A stretch of 64,000 nucleotides of DNA, taken from contig JBAIAA010000507.1 in the NCBI GenBank assembly GCA_037893245.1, positions 1,178,001 to 1,242,000 of the forward strand. Direction: 5' to 3'. Positions 20,016-30,059 of the stretch are shown here, piece by piece. The stretch comes from Crossaster papposus (Eukaryota > Echinodermata > Asteroidea > Velatida > Solasteridae). The notes beneath the pieces were generated by a model. The model did no database searches. It was given only the letters and a program-made list of their open reading frames with translations, and was not told the DNA's origin. A program made the translations under genes and the position numbers. Each line of letters begins with the position of its first letter. The first letter of the stretch is position 1.

Positions 20016-20990
20016 AGACAAATACTTAAGTAAAAAATGAAATACTTAGAAAACTTTGCATATCGCGTTTTCTTTTATTTTGAATGCAAAAAGTGCTAAG
20101 TAGAATGAGCAAAAATGAAAACGAAAATACGAATCTCATGCAAATAAGCTTTTACCAAACCGACTGCTAAATTGAATGACCTGTAACCGAATGCCAAAAC
20201 TTCAACGTAGGATGAGTACAAATTGAGTAAAATATGTCAGGTATAAAAACAAATTTGAACGTCTGAAATCTAATACAAACCACGGGAAGTAGAAAGCTAA
20301 TTCGCTTAAAATTAGCAACTACCAAGATGAATTTGAACGCCGATTTTTGCAAAAATGGCCGGGAAAACTTATTATTAAGGTCAAAATAAATTTATCAAAA
20401 AAACCCAATTGGTCAGCGAAATGGACCACACTTTGACGTTTGACGGCCTATTTTATTCTCAGTTCACGAGGCCGAACAGAAATCGTTCACAGCGCGAACG
20501 ACGTTCGTTGCACCGCGCCGTCACTATCCCGCGCCTAAACGTTCGCATCACCCGTCATCTTAACGTCCAACCGTCGCTGCCAATCACGGCGCTCCGGAAG
20601 ACGAATGCCGATAGATTTCGAGACCGCCTCCGAGTCGGTTGCATTGAGCATGGCGCGCACGCTATGCTCCGGGGAAGGAAAGGCATATGCACCGGATGAC
20701 TGGATGTAATTCGTGGGTGAAATCGCGCCACGGGTCCCCACGAACTTCCTGCTTTGCTCTGCTCAAGGATCAAGCATCTGCGTATAATGTTCGTCGATGT
20801 TTTCAAATACGGACGAACGCGGGCTCCGTTTGTTCCTCTATGCAATCGGTGACTTCATCTGCCAATATTCGTGATAATCGTGATTATATTAATGGGTATT
20901 ATTACCCCTATAATTAAACACTTTTGCCGGTTCTGTACTCACCCCCCCCCCCCCCCCCCTCCCACCCCACCCCCCGAGGGTGCCCCAGTT
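20016..20990. other. Interval with a CpG-rich stretch
   Basis: 20,460-20,850 is clearly richer in CpG than its surroundings (CGCGAACGACG, GCACCGCGCCG, GGCGCGCACGC) and has overlapping ORFs of about 96 codons on both strands, none with a recognisable domain. It could be an unmethylated regulatory region or an exon. It ends at a C18 homopolymer (20,942-20,959). Confidence 0.35.
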
Positions 20991-21024
20991 TTCAGAGAAA
21001 GCACTGGAGGCAACTGCTATAATT

Positions 21025-21420
21025 ATTGTTTCAAATAAGTTAAGACGGCCTAATATTTCGATCTTTACAAGATCTTCTTCACAGACATAATGGCTGTGTA
21101 CAAGAAACAAACATAATAAGACAACCTACAGCATGATGCAGATCATAGCTGACAGGAGAAACACAAAAGAAAAAGCATATACAGAGTTCTGTGGAACAAC
21201 AAAAGGAGGATTAGGCTGAAGGGTTAAAGGAAAGGTCAGTGTGGGTAGGATCAAAGAAAGAACTAACAAAGAAGTATTAATAGGAGAAATGTGGAGGGGG
21301 GGGGACAATAGACAAGGGGAAACCAGAGGAGTGAGAACAAATAAGAACAAACTGCTGGCAAGGATTAAATCTGAAACAGATGAAAAATTTGAAAAAAACC
21401 AATAGAAGTTAATCATTTCC
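21025..21420 (-). mobile_element. Penelope-like retroelement 3' tail, copy 3
   Basis: Reverse orientation. It runs from the stop-codon region (TTAATCATTTCC at 21,409-21,420) through a pyrimidine-rich 3' UTR to GAAGAAGATCTTGTAAAGATC and CGAAATATTAGGCCG. Hairpin-forming GATCTT...AAGATC is preserved although the loop base differs from copies 1 and 2. The element continues on the far side of FB1 copy 2, which has inserted into it. Confidence 0.65.
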
Positions 21421-21423
21421 TAG

Positions 21424-22667
21424 TAGTCCAGGAAAAATAAGTTTTGACCTCAAACAAATTGCAACAAATTGTTTTTCACCACAGTGCACTTCTAAAAGGT
21501 TCCTAGAATGACATACTAAAAATCTACAAAAATCCAAGTTGTGGAAATATGTCTAATTTGCATAAATCGTTAATCCCTGCCATGTAATATGTTTATTCCC
21601 ATATTTGGGTATATATTTTATTTTTATTTTTTGAAAAGTTTATTATGGTGATTCTACTTGCATATCCTTACTTGAATAACATTTGCTAAAGCATATAAGT
21701 GACTGAATAATTATGAGAACACAGTAATTATCCAAAATGACAACTTTGTGACCCTATAAATGTGCGCACATTACACTGTCTCCAGATATCATCATGTAGT
21801 CAGTATTGGTGAGCTTCAAATTCACCAAGTTGCTTACTGGCACAGTTATCATATTAAAACCTTATGAAAAATCATATGAACAATAATAACATTGTGATAT
21901 TTAGCCCAGAAAACAAAAACTGGGGGAAAATGGTGTGTCTATAAATTGGGCTAAAAAGTAGTTAAAGGGTTGCCTAACATGGAAGACTTGAACAAGTTCA
22001 AGGAAATCCCCCAAATACATTTTAACGTAGATATGATTATTGTAAGCAACAAAAATCTTAAATTTGGGGGGTTTCCTTGAACTTGTTCAAGTCTGTCACC
22101 TTAGGCAACCCTTCACCTACTTGTTAGCCCAATTTAGGGACACATCATTTTTTCCAAGTTTTTGTTTGCTGGGCTAAATATCACAATGTTATCATTGTCC
22201 ATATGATTTTCCATAAGGTTTTAATAGGATAACTGTGCCAGTAAGCAACTTGGTGAATTTGAAGCACTTCAATACTTACTACTTGATGATATCTGGAGAC
22301 AAGGTAAATGCGTGCAAATGATAGGGTATAATTGTAGTAATTTTGGACCATTACTATATTTTCATAATTATTTAGTCACTTACATGCTTTAGAAAATGTT
22401 ATTGAAGTAAGGATGTTTAGGTATAATCGCTAAAATAAACTTTTCAAAAAATTAAAATAAAATATATACCCAAATATGGGAATATAAACATATTACACGG
22501 CAGGGATTAACGATTTATGCAAATTATACATATTTGCACCACTTGGATTTGTGTAGACTTTTAGTATGTAATTCTAGGGACCTTATAGAAGTGCACTGTG
22601 GTGAAAAACAATTTGTTGCAATTTGTTTGAGGTCAACAAAACAAAATTATGTATTTTGCCTGGACTA
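21424..22667. mobile_element. Foldback element FB1, copy 2, with TAG target duplication
   Basis: 1,244 bp, beginning TAGTCCAGG and ending CCTGGACTA. Nearly all of it is a long palindrome with its centre near 22,040. It is flanked by TAG at 21,421-21,423 and 22,668-22,670. The uninterrupted retroelement sequence at 26,755-26,785 (opposite strand) has that triplet once (CTA, 26,771-26,773), which fixes both element ends and a 3-bp target duplication. The superfamily is uncertain; 3-bp duplications occur in several DNA transposon groups. Confidence 0.85.
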
Positions 22668-22670
22668 TAG

Positions 22671-22718
22671 TTGGACGTTGAGCCCATGTGGTTGAATAGT
22701 CCGAAGACGGCGGCTAGT
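22671..22718 (-). pseudogene. C-terminal codons of Penelope-like ORF, disrupted by FB1
   Basis: On the minus strand this reads RLRTIQPHGLNVQL, the same as at 26,711-26,785. FB1 copy 2 interrupts the frame a few codons before the stop. Confidence 0.6.
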
Positions 22719-23261
22719 TTGTAAAACACAAAAAAGGCGATTATACCCAAAAAGATGCCACCGCTGCAATGCTATCACATATTTTTTCAACTATTTTATT
22801 CATACTTTGCTAAAACTCACCACGAGCATTATTCTTCTCATTTTATACCGACCAAACCAACCAGGCTGCTGGTCTTAGGGACGGGGGCCTTATTGCTCTG
22901 AACTCCGACAGGGGGGGGGGGGGTGGCAGATTTTCCTTTTGGCTATTGTTGTGATTTGATTGATTTCAATAGATTTAGACCAAAACAATTCACAGAATTG
23001 TTTGTTTTTTGTCAGGGACGTCGAATCGTTCACAGAACCCTGTAAGTCCACCACAAATCATTCACCTCTCAATTCAAATAACAATCTAAGGGCACATTGT
23101 GGTTGTAATAAATTGTTGCCATTAATATTTCTTCCCATAATCACCACACATTTTTGTATCACTGTGAAGACATGTCTTTGTTCTCTTAGAAAGTCGAGCA
23201 CGTTTTTTCCCAAAATGCTCCTATTTTAACCACAATTATTTTCCTGGGTTGAAATTTCGAC
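22719..23261. other. Interval, no gene seen
   Basis: Contains a G run at 22,911-22,923. A short ORF at 22,960-23,229 has no domain character. No repeat boundary recognised. Confidence 0.45.
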
Positions 23262-23330
23262 CCGATATACCCTATATTATACCCTAACCCAAACACTAAC
23301 CCTAACCCACATCCTAACCCTAGTTTTTGA
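23262..23330. repeat. Degenerate interstitial telomere-like repeat
   Basis: Several CCCTAA and ACCCTA words (ATACCCTAACCC, CTAACCCTAACCCACATCCT). Short and imperfect, so probably the core of an old element and not a former chromosome end. Confidence 0.5.
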
Positions 23331-23659
23331 GTAATTTAAGTACAATCCAAAAATCGAATTCGTGAAATTCCTAGTGGAGACCTATTCATCTATAGAAATT
23401 ACCCTCTGGAGAATATTTTTACTCCCATTGTTCCCATTGTGTTCACGTCTCCACACGGTACCGTATTTTCTACCACCATCAATGCCGTTTTGTACTGAAC
23501 TCAACCTCACCAACTCGCTGGGTTTTTCGTTATAGTTTTTGTTTGCACACATTGCGATGTGCGCGGAAGTAAAGGCATCTTTCAGCGCGTCCTGCTGCGG
23601 TATGTGCGCCGTGTTGCACGGCGGGCTAAAACGGTTGCCTCCCGGATCTGATTTTACCG

Positions 23660-23850
23660 TTCCGGTGTGATATGAATTATCAGACTCCTGTGAAAATCGG
23701 ACCCATTTTCCCTATTATTGGTTAAACCATCTCAAAAAGACCGGTCACTCTCTTCATTATCATGATCATCTCTTAATTAAGCATGCGCAATACTACAAAC
23801 CAGTCGGTATTTCATGAAGTCTGAAATGCATACTACACCGGGTTTGTTTT
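23660..23850 (+). repeat. Dispersed repeat E, copy 2
   Basis: Counterpart of 15,410-15,600, ending just before the 134-bp palindromic MITE at 23,857. Upstream sequence (23,331-23,659) shows no gene. Confidence 0.6.
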
Positions 23851-23856
23851 CAAATA

Positions 23857-24379
23857 TTAAGGGATTAAAAGAGACTAGTTGAGCTGTCTTAATCTCAAGT
23901 TTAGCAGGAAAACAACGTATTATATAATACGGTGTTTTCCTTCTAAACTTGAGATTAAGACAACTTAAAGGGATCGTATACGTTTGGTAATTACTCCAAA
24001 AAATAATGGCGATAAAAAACTTACTTGGTAAGAAGTACAGCAGCTTTGGATAGTATAATGCATTTTTAGAAACTGTTCACTTCGAAGTACTGCGGTTATG
24101 GAAAAATGTATCACTTTTTATCCCCAAATATTTGAATCTGAGAAGCGTTACTGCAGTGACGTTTCTCAGATTGTGTATTCCAATGCAGATTATTCTTCCT
24201 GTGTGAACATAACCGCTCCAGATTTTCGGCAATATCTCAAAATTGCTACCACCTTTTGAAATGAGATTTTTACAGGTTAGTTTTATGGTATATATATATA
24301 ACTATATAGGATTGAAACAAACGTATAACGTATACGAAACGTATACGATCCCTTTAACTAGTCTCTGTTAATCCCTTAA
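23857..24379. mobile_element. 134-bp palindromic TTAA MITE, split by K1
   Basis: Ends are TTAAGGGATTAAAAGAGACT and its counterpart ending TTAATCCCTTAA. The two arms otherwise pair (CTTAATCTCAAGTTTAG with CTAAACTTGAGATTAAG). A K1 element (23,965-24,357) sits in the right arm. Without K1 and one TTAA the arm reads ACAACTTAACTAG, which aligns base for base in length with the complement of the left arm, ACAGCTCAACTAG. Both elements are therefore TTAA-targeting. Confidence 0.8.
23965..24357 (+). mobile_element. K1 MITE nested in the 134-bp MITE
   Basis: 393 bp including both TTAA. The right end carries a local duplication of its terminal text (ACGTATAACGTATACGAAAC), which is unusual among copies. 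The nesting gives the cleanest evidence in the window for a single TTAA at the empty site. Confidence 0.85.
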
Positions 24380-24676
24380 AATTTTAAAACAAACCCGTAT
24401 TGTGTAAACAGTTTAAATTGTGTAACATTAGGTCGTTTGTTGATTCCATTTTAGTTTATTTCGGATTTGTGAACAACTAGGAGCGTCTTTGAAACTGTAT
24501 CAAAGACTTATATACAAAGATGAGGCACATGACATGTAGTCCTTCCGAGTTAGGCGTATGGGATCATTAGCTTTTCATGCATTCTGTTTGTTTTAATATT
24601 AAAAACACCGATCACAACCCACAGACGAGTGTTCAAAATTGACTCGTTGAAGTTTCTACTCGGTGACAAGTTAGGC

Positions 24677-25050
24677 TCAAAAGGTAGTATACACCTTTTG
24701 GAGATATCGAACAATTTTACTACCGAATTATTAAGAAATATCTTACTTATTTGAAAGTAAATACATGATTGTAGGCATCCAGAAAAATAATTGCGCTAGA
24801 CGTTATGTAATTGTTTCAATAATTGCATTGTATAAAAAACAAAATCACAATTTCCGGACGGCGATCGCGAAAGAACAAGAACAACATAACAACAACTGCC
24901 CGACGCCGGTTGAAAACAAACGCCGTTTTTCTGGCTTTTCTCAGCATCCATGATTGTAAAACGTAGGACAGGTCAGTTAAACGATATTTACTATAAATGT
25001 ACCAATTCGTGAACATTAAAGCAATTACCAATGGTGTATCTTACTTTTAA
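24677..25050 (+). mobile_element. K2 MITE
   Basis: Begins AAAAGGTAGTATACACC and ends GGTGTATCTTACTTTTAA. Both termini carry substitutions relative to 5277 and 6887, so this is an older copy. Interior order is intact. Confidence 0.75.
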
Positions 25051-25639
25051 GCAGAACATTTTTACCATACGCAAAACACGATTTTCTCAAAACACGAATT
25101 CTGTATTCCAAAAATTAGTCAATTTGTGACTGATCATTTGAAAAATCCCCGACATTTCTTGATTTATTGTAAAATTACAGCAGTTCGAACGAAATCATTG
25201 TATGGGTGTTAGTACCATATCTTTAATCACACTTGACTTAGCTTCGGATAATAATTATCCACGGTCACTTTTCGAGTATATTTGCAAGAAAGTTACAGCT
25301 ATTATTGTTCAAAGCCTGAAACTGTGATTGGCTTAAGATTGAGCATGCGCACAAGCTATCTAACTTCTTAGTCTATCGATCCTATTTGATTGTGACACAA
25401 ATGTCGTAGTTTGTATTTCATTTTCTTTGTACCACGGTCATCATTTAACCGTCGGTAACCGCTTAAACCCCTCTGTGCCAATAGAGTACAGGGACGTGAT
25501 ATTTATTTATTCATTCATTTGATTTCAACCAACGAAATTAGACTGATTTTGGAAGATGCTAACACTCATGTCGATTTTACGTGTTAGCTGAATTCGGAAT
25601 ACGCCACCGTCGAATACGCCCGCTCTGATTCGTTGGTTT
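25051..25639. other. Interval upstream of the CpG-rich candidate promoter
   Basis: AT-rich, no gene or repeat boundary recognised. It grades into the GC-rich candidate first-exon region. Confidence 0.4.
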
Positions 25640-25725
25640 TCTGTTCATGCGCAGTGACGTATTCTTTTCTACATTTCGGTGTAGTGTTTGTTTTTTTATA
25701 AAGTTTGGTATAGGTACAATCTCGT
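25640..25725 (+). promoter_or_regulatory. Candidate promoter with NRF1-like, CRE-like and TATA motifs
   Basis: CATGCGCAGT (25,647 region) resembles an NRF1 site, TGACGTA follows immediately as a CRE-like site, and TATAAAG lies at about 25,697. The motifs precede a CpG-rich, repeat-free stretch. The combination is what a promoter looks like, but no transcript evidence is available. Confidence 0.35.
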
Positions 25726-26298
25726 GGAGGTTTTTTGTTTTTTGTGTTTTTTTGCTCCAGCTTGCGAAGTGTTTCTCAACCGAATTCGCCCCGGGGTGAC
25801 GACAACCCGAGACGATCTATCGCTAGAGGGGGGTATTAGTTGGGCCGAGGGGACAGCACCGAGAGAGTTCCACCTGGAACCGAGTGAGAAAAGGAGAGAG
25901 CTTGTCTGTCCCAAAAATAGCCCGGAGTCCGAGCTTGAGCTCGATGAGGGCTGCGTGTATAGGGCAGTGACTCGTACGCGGGGATATCGACGCGTCAGCC
26001 GGCTACAACCAATCGCTCGGGCGCCGGTGAACAAAAACAAAAACAGGGGACCGAGAATTATAGATTCCCTCGTCTTGCCGTGAAGTGACGGGCGAAACTT
26101 TTTTAGTCAAAGTGTTTCCGTGCTGAAATATTAGCCGGGTGATCCGTTTGCTCCCCTCGCTTGACGCGGTTATACGGAGTGATTGGAGGCATCGGGAATT
26201 CGCAAGATGGGAGAGCCGGTCGATACGCGACTGGGCGAAGGGACAGATAGAATGAAACAAGAAGGGGGATTTCGTTTAGCATTCATGAAAGTTTTCTG
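25726..26298 (+). CDS. Candidate CpG-rich first exon, short coding start
   Basis: A CpG-rich stretch unlike the AT-rich surroundings. An ATG at 26,207 in a strong context (AAGATGG) opens MGEPVDTRLGEGTDRM and runs 31 codons to TGA 26,300-26,302. A possible splice donor, CTG|GTGATT, lies at 26,298/26,299 and would splice out the stop. I do not recognise the protein and found no downstream exon. A longer frame at 25,688-26,083 has no ATG start and is probably 5' UTR. Alternative: a CpG-rich regulatory region without coding. Confidence 0.3.
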
Positions 26299-26302
26299 GT
26301 GA

Positions 26303-26710
26303 TTCGGAATTCAGTCCTGTTTTTTTTTTAACACGTGCAGGAGTTTCATGATTCTGTTGGCGGGACTCTGTATAATTATCTGCACCCTGCATTGGTGTTG
26401 TTGAAATCTAGGATTTACTGACAAGCTGCGGCCAGTTGATTGTATTTGTACGTGAAGCTCGGAAACTACTAATCCCTTTATTGAAAGTGAAACCTATTCT
26501 GTTGTTCAGTTACAATGCATAGGTATATATGACCATTTGCAATCACTTCCAAAAGTACTTTACAGAATAATTATCAAAAACCTTACTTACTTACCAAAAA
26601 GAAGATATTACTGGCATAATATTATCCCTTCTGGCTTGATGTCATTTCAAAAAGGGGGGGTGATCCAACAATAACGACTGATCTTTTTGATTAAAATTTG
26701 CCTCAGCCGC
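26303..26710. other. Interval, no gene seen
   Basis: AT-rich. Part of 26,570-26,660 resembles 14,660-14,710 (TTATCCCTTCTGGCTTGATG vs TTATTCCTTCTGTCATGATG), so an old repeat is likely. Confidence 0.4.
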
Positions 26711-26785
26711 GGGAGAAAGTTTTGGATAAATCGTCTTCGGACTATTCAACCACATGGGCTCAACGTCCAACTAGGAAATGATTAA
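26711..26785 (+). pseudogene. C-terminus of a Penelope-like ORF
   Basis: An open frame ends in FWINRLRTIQPHGLN followed by nine more residues and TAA at 26,783-26,785. An FWI...LRT...P(Y/H)GLN ending is typical, as I recall, of the region after the GIY-YIG endonuclease in Penelope-like elements. Upstream sequence does not continue as a recognisable polyprotein, so this is a 5'-truncated copy. It is also the empty-site reference for FB1 copy 2. Confidence 0.6.
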
Positions 26786-27023
26786 CTTCTATTTTTGTTC
26801 TTCTCTTATTGTCATCTGTTTCAGATGTATCCCTTGCAAGGATTTTGTTTGTTTTTGTTTGTTCTTAATCCTCTGGTTTCTCCCGTCCATTTTCCTTTTA
26901 CACCCCTTTCTTGTCATTCTGTTGTCCACTCCTTTTCCTCCGGACCCCCCCCCCCCCTTCAACCACTCCCAGTCATACTTCTTTGTTAGTTCTTTCCTTT
27001 GATCTTTACCCTGGACCATTTCC
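26786..27023 (+). mobile_element. Penelope-like 3' UTR, copy 4, truncated
   Basis: Pyrimidine-rich 3' UTR following the ORF end, matching 21,150-21,420 reversed (TCATCTGTTTCAGAT, CTCCTTTTCCTCC, TTCTTTGTTAGTTCTTTC). It includes a C14 run near 26,951. It stops before the GAAGAAGATC block, where the next inverted-repeat element starts. Confidence 0.6.
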
Positions 27024-27422
27024 AGCCCAGTCTCCTTCTTAAATTGTGTACATATCACAATTGACCAATTGTGTGTATATCACAATTTCAGAAAATGTAC
27101 ATGCGCAGTAATGCTGGCAAAACGGAGGTTGGTTCTAAAAGAGTAAACAAACAAGTGTAAAATGTTTTTAATTACTTGAATTAGTAAATAAGAATAGCCG
27201 TTTATGCAGTAATTTAAACTTTTTACTTTCTGTACCCTAACCCGACTTTTTCTTTCTTTTTATACCATAACCCGACTTTTCCCTTATCCTACCCCAAACT
27301 TAAACCAACTAATTAAAGTAATTAAAAACATTATACACTTGTTTATTCCCTCTTTAAGAACCAACCTCCGTTTTGCCGGCATTACTGCGCATTTTACACA
27401 ATTTAAGAAGGAGACTGGGTTG
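27024..27422. mobile_element. Inverted-repeat element with two arm segments
   Basis: Outer arms AGCCCAGTCTCCTTCTTAAA (27,025 on) and its complement ending near 27,421. Inner arms 27,108-27,179 and 27,312-27,392 (ATGCGCAGTAATGC with GCATTACTGCGCAT). The left side has extra sequence between the two arm segments (ACAATTGACCAATTGTG). The centre holds TACCCTAACCCGAC-type repeats. Non-coding. Confidence 0.7.
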
Positions 27423-27596
27423 ACCATTTCCTTGTGGAACATCCCACCCCCTCTTTTGTCAAGTGTTGGTCATTGTGTTCTTGGGATCTTAGGAATTCTT
27501 TTCAGATATCCAGATGATTGTGTATTATAGGTGTAGAAACAAAAGGGTCCGCTCTCTCTCTCAAATCGATATACACAGTTCGAGGTGCCTATAAAG

Positions 27597-27887
27597 ATGG
27601 GTCTGTGCGGCACTACAAGGGCGATTGATAAGTGCGCGGCCCGAGGTGGAAGGAGATGGGATATACAGTTTCCATGCAAAAAACTTTCTCTGAATGATTA
27701 CGCAGAAAGTGTGAAAAAGGTTCACGCTATCACCGGCGACAACTATACTCTGATCTCCCGAAAACAGCTACGGGAGAAAATCAAAAAAGAGTCGGCGTGG
27801 GAAGCTGACGAGAGGGTGCTTTTCCAACCAGGACAATGCTTCGGCCTACACGTCCACATTGGCCGTGGCTGCCATCTAGACACGTAG
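27597..27887 (+). CDS. Unidentified protein-like ORF, 96 aa
   Basis: An ATG at 27,597 opens 96 codons to TAG at 27,885-27,887; the frame is open back to a TAG at 27,534. The protein begins MGLCGTTRAIDKCAARGG, has a basic middle (RKQLREKIKKESAWEADER) and ends FGLHVHIGRGCHLDT. Composition is balanced and the DNA GC-richer than its neighbours, unlike the spurious ORFs around it. I recognise no domain. It could be a last exon, a domesticated transposon fragment or a pseudogene. A SINE tail starts 34 bp downstream. Confidence 0.35.
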   Translation: MGLCGTTRAIDKCAARGGRRWDIQFPCKKLSLNDYAESVKKVHAITGDNYTLISRKQLREKIKKESAWEADERVLFQPGQCFGLHVHIGRGCHLDT

Positions 27888-27920
27888 ATTTGAACTGGTC
27901 AAACACAAGTCCTGTTCTTC

Positions 27921-27957
27921 TGATGCGCTATATAAGAATGGTTTATTATTATTATTA
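27921..27957 (+). mobile_element. SINE family 1 tail fragment
   Basis: GCGCTATATAAGAATGG followed by an ATT-rich tail, the 3' end of SINE family 1, severely 5'-truncated. Confidence 0.6.
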
Positions 27958-28471
27958 ATCTCTTTATATACCCTCACAAATATACCAAATTGGCTACAGG
28001 ACCCAAGGTGATTGATATAGCGTCATTGAAACTGTGAACCACTTCATGGGGGCATGAGACGACACGACGGCTTCTATACAGAAGGGATCCGTATGCTCCA
28101 CGACCGCTTGACGAAATGTGTTCATATAAGAGGGGACTATACGTTGAACACCAAAAATAATGTTAGATTTTTTTCTAAAACTGATTTCTACCCCAGGCCA
28201 CAAACTTACCAATCACAATGTTATCTTTGTGCCCCAAATAAACACTGTGATTATTATCGCGCCATTACTTTATACCACGTCGTATCTATTATGCCAGTAT
28301 GGCCTGATTGTGATATTTTTTGGGGGGTATAAAACTGTATAGTTATACCGGTAATTTTTTTGGGCAATTTGCTTGGCGACTGTATGTAGATGCATACAGA
28401 TATTCATTTTTTACCCGGGACTTATAGGGATTGAAACAGGTTACCAGACTATGTAGTTACTTCACCAAGTA
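27958..28471. other. Interval, no gene recognised
   Basis: A frame at 28,054-28,332 is open for 92 codons but shows no domain. Otherwise AT-rich sequence without repeat boundaries. Confidence 0.35.
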
Positions 28472-28866
28472 TTAAAGGGATCGTATACGTTTGATAATTA
28501 CTCCAAAAATTAATGGCAATACAAACTTACTTGGTAAGAAGTACAGCAGCTTTGGATAGTATAATGCAATTTTAGAAACTGTTCACTTCGAAGTACTGCG
28601 GTTATGGAAAAAGATATCACTTTTTATCCCCAACAATTTGAATCTGAGAAGCGTTACTGCAGTGACGTTTCTCAGATTGTGTATTCCAATGCAGATTATT
28701 CTTCCTGCGTGGACATAACCGCTCCAGATTTTCTGCAATATCTCAAAATCGCTACCACTTTTGGAAATGAAATTTTTACAGGTTAGTTTTATGGTATATA
28801 TCTATAACTATATAGGATTGAAACAAACAGTGGGTTCCAATTACCAAACGTATACGACCCCTTTAA
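28472..28866 (+). mobile_element. K1 MITE, complete
   Basis: 395 bp, TTAAAGGGATCGTATACG to CGTATACGACCCCTTTAA. It sits in otherwise unassigned sequence; 28,867-29,211 that follows shows no gene. Confidence 0.85.
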
Positions 28867-29211
28867 GGTCTTCAGAGACAGAGCCATAGACTTTATAAGA
28901 CAAAGGGACCACAAGGTTATTTCAAAAGGTGTACATTTAATCAAGGCGTTTAATGACCACTCCGAACTCCCCCGTGGCGAATTACATGGATTATATCGGA
29001 TCTGTTGCCACGTATTGGATCAAGATCAGGATCAAGTTTACCCGTAAAATTTAATTCTGTGTCTGTTTGTGAATGAACAAATTATAGTCCGATTCTGTTG
29101 TCTGTGGCTATTGTCTATAGGTCTTCGTCCGTTACAGCCATGCGTGACCAGGTTGACAATAGACGCAGCCGTAACCCTGATGAAAGCCCGTTTCGAACAC
29201 GGCGTGTTTGG

Positions 29212-29476
29212 GAGTCAGGTTGGCGTAGCGGTTCTTTCCTCGCCTTCCACCACTATGACCCGGGTTCAAATTCGGCCTGGGCCAATATGTGGATTGGGTT
29301 TTCAGTCCCTGCCCGACTCCGTGGGATTCCCTAGGATATTCTTCTGGTGTTTCCTCCCACCTCTAAAACTGTACCTTCTTCTCATTGTCTTCTCTCCACA
29401 GGTTTCTTCAGGCTTGCGAGCTACAGTGCCTTGGGCGCTTGTGAGGAATCCTTGGTTTCATTACCAGAAATTTTAA
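29212..29476 (+). mobile_element. tRNA-derived SINE, family 2, copy b, complete
   Basis: A box TGGCGTAGCGGT (29,221-29,232), B box GGTTCAAATTC (29,263-29,273), body with CAGTCCCTGCCCGACTC and TTCCTCCCACCTCTAAAACT, and 3' end TTTCATTACCAGAAATTT. The most complete plus-strand member of the family. Confidence 0.8.
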
Positions 29477-30059
29477 AAAAGTAATAATTGTGTTTTCATG
29501 GGACTAGCCAACGTTTCATCTTTGATCTAAATGTAAAGCATGTGGGTATAAAAATATAACAGAATTCAACGAATAAATGGGCAATTTTACGAATAATAAA
29601 AAGGTTTAACGCTGGACAGGTGTTAAACAAAACCAATAAGCCTATACAAACCAAAACACGCACAATAGACGTATCAAACAATAACTATTTTTAAAGATTG
29701 GTTGAGGCTTTGTTTTAGCAAAATAACTGCACTCTCTAAAATTGTGCAGTCCCGTTAAAGATGACAAATTTTACACAAAGAACTATAAAAAACGAAAGGA
29801 ATAAATTGGTACAAAAGAATTATACCGACTAGAGAAGTAATAACCGTCTTTTAGTCATCCGTACGATGACAAACCGTAGGCCTCCGGCGCAGCAATAACA
29901 GTCCGACTAATTTAGTCAAGCGATATGTTTCCATTGTCATCACTCTCTTAACCAATCTCAAGAAAAACCCTCACACACCAAAACAATTGGCCTATGAGAA
30001 ACACTACACCTAGCGGTGGGCAGTGGAGTGGCTAATTACCATGGATGGGTGGGGGAAGT
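29477..30059. other. Interval, no gene seen
   Basis: AT-rich sequence without recognised repeats or domain-bearing ORFs, leading into the GC-rich stretch that follows. Confidence 0.4.

Noticed and set aside
20409..20850. Coding exon on either strand in the CpG-rich stretch
   Set aside because: Overlapping frames on both strands, no domain, no convincing splice sites; kept only as a described interval.
23262..23330. Former chromosome end or fusion point
   Set aside because: The telomere-like words are short and imperfect and resemble cores of dispersed repeats elsewhere in the window.
25688..26083. 131-codon frame as a protein-coding exon
   Set aside because: Starts at TTG, begins in T-rich low-complexity sequence, and has no domain; more likely 5' UTR of the candidate exon.
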